Shown here piece after piece: positions 61,517 to 64,000 of a stretch of 64,000 bases of DNA. Positions within the stretch are counted from its first letter, which is position 1, and each line of letters starts with the position of its first letter. The notes below the pieces were generated by a model, which was not told the DNA's origin, made no database searches, and saw nothing but the letters and a program-made list of their open reading frames with translations. This DNA comes from Kibdelosporangium persicum (GTDB taxonomy: Bacteria > Actinomycetota > Actinomycetes > Mycobacteriales > Pseudonocardiaceae), in the NCBI RefSeq assembly GCF_013280595.1, contig NZ_JAAATY010000003.1, positions 1-64,000 of the forward strand, in the 5' to 3' direction. Made by a program: the position numbers and the translations under genes.

Positions 61517-62492
61517 CCACCTGGGCCGCGTAGCTGAGCCCCGCGCCGAAGCCGACCAGCAGGGCTAACGAGTCCTTGTCGACCGCCTTGGCCTCGATCA
61601 GCCGTTGCAGGGCGAGCGGGATCGACGCGGCCGACGTGTTGCCCGACCGCACGACATCCTGGGCCACGATGGCCTCCGGCGCGCCGATCTTCTTGGCCAT
61701 CGCGTGGATGATCCGCAGGTTGGCCTGGTGCGGCACGATCGCGGCCAGGTCGCCGGGTGTCACCCCGGCCCGTTCACACGCCGCCAGGGCGATCGGGTGG
61801 ACCTCGGAAGTGGCCCACCGGAAGACGGCCTGGCCTTCCATGTGCATCCGGCGGGCGAAATCGGGGATGCGGATCAGGTCGGCGCCCTGACCGTCACTGC
61901 CCCAGACCACCGGGCCGATCCCCGGCTGGGGTGACGGGCCCACCACGGCCGCGCCCGCGCCGTCCCCGAAAATGATCGAGGTACCGAGATCGGCCGGATC
62001 GACCCATGCCGTCATCCTTTCGGTTCCGACGACGAGAACGTATTCGGCGGAACCGTTGCGCACCGCGTCCGCCGCGACTGTCAGCGCGTAACAGAAACCC
62101 GCGCACGCCGCGTTCAGGTCGAACGCGCCCGCCGTCCGCGCACCGATTCCGTGTGCCACCTCCGACGCGACGTCCGGCGCCCGCCGTTCGGCGCTGCAAC
62201 TGGCGACGATCACCAGACCGATCCGGGACGCCTGGACACCGGCGTTGTCCAGCGCCTGGCGCCCGGCCGCGACGGCCATCTGCTGCACAGTCTCGGACTC
62301 GCTGGCCTTGCGCAGCGACACGATGCCGGTGCGTCCCCGGACCCACTCCCCCGTACGGCCGAACCGCTTGGCCGTCTCCTCGCTCGTGACCACAGTCGAC
62401 GGTTGGTAGGCGCCGAACCCGATGATCCGGGCACCGGCCACCGGCGTGGCCTGCCGAAGACGAGAAATTTTCACTGCGGAAACTCCACCCAT
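61503..62492 (-). CDS. 3-oxoacyl-ACP synthase III-like (FabH family)
   Basis: 329 residues. Thiolase-fold KAS III with catalytic Cys in LNAACAGFCYAL, His in IVPHQANLRII and Asn in RSGNTSAASIP; substrate-gate region WVRGRTGIVSLR at the N-terminus. It lies alone, away from other fatty acid genes and between two tetR genes, so it may prime a specialised acyl chain rather than housekeeping synthesis. ATG 62492 has AGGA upstream. Confidence 0.93.
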   Translation of the reverse strand: MGGVSAVKISRLRQATPVAGARIIGFGAYQPSTVVTSEETAKRFGRTGEWVRGRTGIVSLRKASESETVQQMAVAAGRQALDNAGVQASRIGLVIVASCSAERRAPDVASEVAHGIGARTAGAFDLNAACAGFCYALTVAADAVRNGSAEYVLVVGTERMTAWVDPADLGTSIIFGDGAGAAVVGPSPQPGIGPVVWGSDGQGADLIRIPDFARRMHMEGQAVFRWATSEVHPIALAACERAGVTPGDLAAIVPHQANLRIIHAMAKKIGAPEAIVAQDVVRSGNTSAASIPLALQRLIEAKAVDKDSLALLVGFGAGLSYAAQVVTLP

Positions 62493-62538
62493 GGGCACAT
62501 CCTGATGGCTACCAATGAGTAAGAGATCATCCTCAGGT

Positions 62539-63189
62539 CTATGTTTCCGGCGACACTCCACCTGGCCCCATCAATACTGCCAGGTAACTTATCGCGAATG
62601 CGCGAACCGACTCGTCGTCGTCCAACGGAATGCAACTGTCCGGAGTGAGCGTGAACGAGATGGCCAGCCGGACGAAAAGCTCCGCGACACCGGCAGGCTC
62701 CCGCCCGGCAACCGGCTTGTCACCATCCGGCAGCGCCTGCGCCTGACCGACCAGGAAATCGCGGGCCACGGCGACCACGAGCCCGCCATTGACCGTGAGA
62801 TACGGCAACAACGCTTCCGGGTCGGTGGACAGAAGCCGGGACAACAACGGGTCACGACGGGTATACCGCATGCCCACCACAAAGCCTTCGACCAGCCGTT
62901 CCCGCGCCGTCGGCAACTGGGCGACGGCGTCGGCGACACTGCCGAAGAACCGGCGGCACTCACGGACGAGAACAGCCTGGACAAGAACGTCCTTGTTCTC
63001 GAAACGACGGTAGACGGTGGCCCGGGAGACCCCGGCGCGCCTGGCGACCGAGTCGACGCTCGCGCGGCGCAGGCCGTAGTCGAGGAACTCGGCGAGCGCG
63101 GCGTCCAGAATGGATTCGCCGACCGGATCGGGTGCACGCCCAGCCGCCAGCACGAGCTCGAGCAACGCATTCGGCTCAGCGGGCTTCAC
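62539..63189 (-). CDS. TetR-family regulator
   Basis: 216 residues. HTH: ILDAALAEFLDYGLRRASVD, AGVSRATVYRRFENKDVLV. The GTG at 63189 is chosen because the ATG at 63255 would translate through the palindromic terminator (63218-63261). It lies 46 bases upstream of the FabH-like gene and in the same direction, so it may control that gene. Confidence 0.9.
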   Translation of the reverse strand: MKPAEPNALLELVLAAGRAPDPVGESILDAALAEFLDYGLRRASVDSVARRAGVSRATVYRRFENKDVLVQAVLVRECRRFFGSVADAVAQLPTARERLVEGFVVGMRYTRRDPLLSRLLSTDPEALLPYLTVNGGLVVAVARDFLVGQAQALPDGDKPVAGREPAGVAELFVRLAISFTLTPDSCIPLDDDESVRAFAISYLAVLMGPGGVSPET

Positions 63190-63217
63190 ACCGCCCAGCC
63201 TATGCCCAGCCAAAACC

Positions 63218-63261
63218 TCGTGAGTGGTTATCAGGGTTAGAACACCGATAAACACTCACGA
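63218..63261. terminator. Palindromic terminator, copy 3 (imperfect arms)
   Basis: Arms 63218-63238 and 63241-63261, same family as 12635-12678 (TCGTGAGTGGTTATC core), with three mismatches between the arms. It begins 7 bases past the stop of the 3-hydroxyacyl-CoA dehydrogenase gene on the minus strand, before the TetR gene. Confidence 0.75.
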
Positions 63262-63268
63262 GGGGGTT

Positions 63269-64000
63269 TCAGTACTGGAAGAAACCGCGGCCGCTCTTCT
63301 TGCCCAGCAGACCCGCGTCCACCATGCGCAGCAGCAACGGCGGCGGGGAGTACAGCGGCTCCTTGAACTCGGCGTACATCGACTCCGCGATGGCCTTCGT
63401 GGTGTCCAGGCCGATCAGGTCCGTCAGGTGCAACGGCCCCATCGGGTGGGCACAGCCCAGGACCATGCCGTTGTCGATGTCCTCCGGGGAGGCGAACCCG
63501 GACTCCAGCATCCGGATCGCCGACAACAGGTACGGGACCAGCAACGCGTTCACCACGAAGCCCGCCCGGTCCTGCGACCTGATGACCTGCTTGCCCAGCA
63601 CGGACGTCACGAACGCGTCCGCCCGCGACTGCGTTTCCTGCCCGGTCAGCAGCGACGGCACCAGCTCGACCAGCCGCAGCACCGGAACCGGATTGAAGAA
63701 GTGCACCCCGATGACCTGCTCGGGCCGCGACGTCGCCATGCCCAGCTTCATGATCGGAATCGAGGACGTGTTCGACGCGAAGATCGCCGCCGGGTCCTCC
63801 ACGACCTTGTCCAGTGCCGTGAAGACGTCCGTCTTGACCTGCTCGTTCTCGGCGACCGCCTCGACGGTGAACTGCCGGTCGGCCAGGTCACCGATGTCGG
63901 TCGAGAACGTGATCCGGCCGAACGCGGCCTCCCGGTCCCCGGCGGTGAGCTTGCCGTTGCGCACACCCCGGTCGAGCGACTTCTCGATCCGGCCCCTGCC
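63269..64000 (-). CDS. 3-hydroxyacyl(butyryl)-CoA dehydrogenase, 5' end outside the window
   Basis: C-terminal 243 residues visible; the frame stays open to the window edge (GRGRIEKSLDRG...). Family features: IFASNTSSIPIMKLGMATSR, VIGVHFFNPVPVLRLVELV, the helical C-terminal domain DRAGFVVNALLVPYLLSAIR and MVLGCAHPMGPLHLTDLIGL, ending KKSGRGFFQY. It oxidises 3-hydroxyacyl-CoA with NAD in beta-oxidation or butyrate/PHB metabolism. The missing part should hold the NAD-binding Rossmann motif. Confidence 0.95.
   Translation of the reverse strand, partial: GRGRIEKSLDRGVRNGKLTAGDREAAFGRITFSTDIGDLADRQFTVEAVAENEQVKTDVFTALDKVVEDPAAIFASNTSSIPIMKLGMATSRPEQVIGVHFFNPVPVLRLVELVPSLLTGQETQSRADAFVTSVLGKQVIRSQDRAGFVVNALLVPYLLSAIRMLESGFASPEDIDNGMVLGCAHPMGPLHLTDLIGLDTTKAIAESMYAEFKEPLYSPPPLLLRMVDAGLLGKKSGRGFFQY

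Overview
The window looks like a chromosomal segment of a filamentous, GC-rich actinomycete, most likely of the order Pseudonocardiales (Kibdelosporangium/Lentzea/Saccharothrix/Amycolatopsis-like). The reasons are the strongly GC-biased third codon positions, two XRE-DUF5753/DUF397 regulator modules, a PF04672-type SAM methyltransferase, a RsbW/SigF-type anti-sigma/sigma pair, a single Ku protein, UdgX, and frequent GTG starts with 1-8 nt gene overlaps. The genus cannot be fixed from sequence alone. No tRNA, rRNA or CRISPR array was seen.

Layout. 1-1.5 kb: an IS1380-family insertion sequence. 1.5-12.6 kb: a membrane-spanning Hsp70-like protein with an external propeller, then a divergent five-gene operon (MoxR ATPase, DUF58, transglutaminase-like membrane protein lacking its catalytic Cys, a propeller/PKD/PASTA protein, a TM protein with Ig-like repeats). 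12.7-23.7 kb: a compact extracellular contractile injection system (eCIS) operon on the minus strand: sheath, two tubes, assembly protein, DUF6760 small protein, DUF4157 (HEXXH) protein, LysM hub adaptor, VgrG-like spike, gp25, baseplate J, tail protein I and a tail-anchored zinc ribbon. No tape measure, cap, PAAR, fibre or dedicated AAA+ ATPase gene is recognisable here. 23.8-28.0 kb: a 1294-residue NACHT/STAND-like ATPase with about 20 helical repeats plus a small two-TM partner.

28.4-34.6 kb: DUF6228, a WYL regulator, two methyltransferases, an XRE/DUF397 module and a P450. 34.6-39 kb: a DUF4331 / TPR / His-rich metal exporter operon. 39-42.8 kb: CheB, a STAS-HATPase fusion and CheR-PAS with no chemotaxis genes. 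43.4-44.02 kb: a non-coding array of five paired hairpins next to udgX. 44.6-49 kb: two small acidic ORFs, nitroreductase, MarR, a second XRE/DUF397 module and an MFS exporter. 49-57.7 kb: a nine-gene operon that fits the non-phosphorylative L-fucose pathway (mutarotase, dehydrogenase, lactonase, dehydratase, SDR dehydrogenase, FAH-type hydrolase) with its ABC importer and a candidate operator-promoter. 57.9-58.05 kb: a 160-bp fold-back MITE inserted at the stop codon of a TetR gene. 58.7-64 kb: RsbW/SigF, Ku, TetR, a FabH-like synthase, another TetR and the 3' part of a 3-hydroxyacyl-CoA dehydrogenase.

Three copies of one roughly 44-bp palindrome lie just downstream of stop codons at 1.5, 12.65 and 63.2 kb and probably act as terminators. 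The most unusual elements are the eCIS with its envelope-associated neighbours, and the hairpin array at 43.6-44.0 kb.
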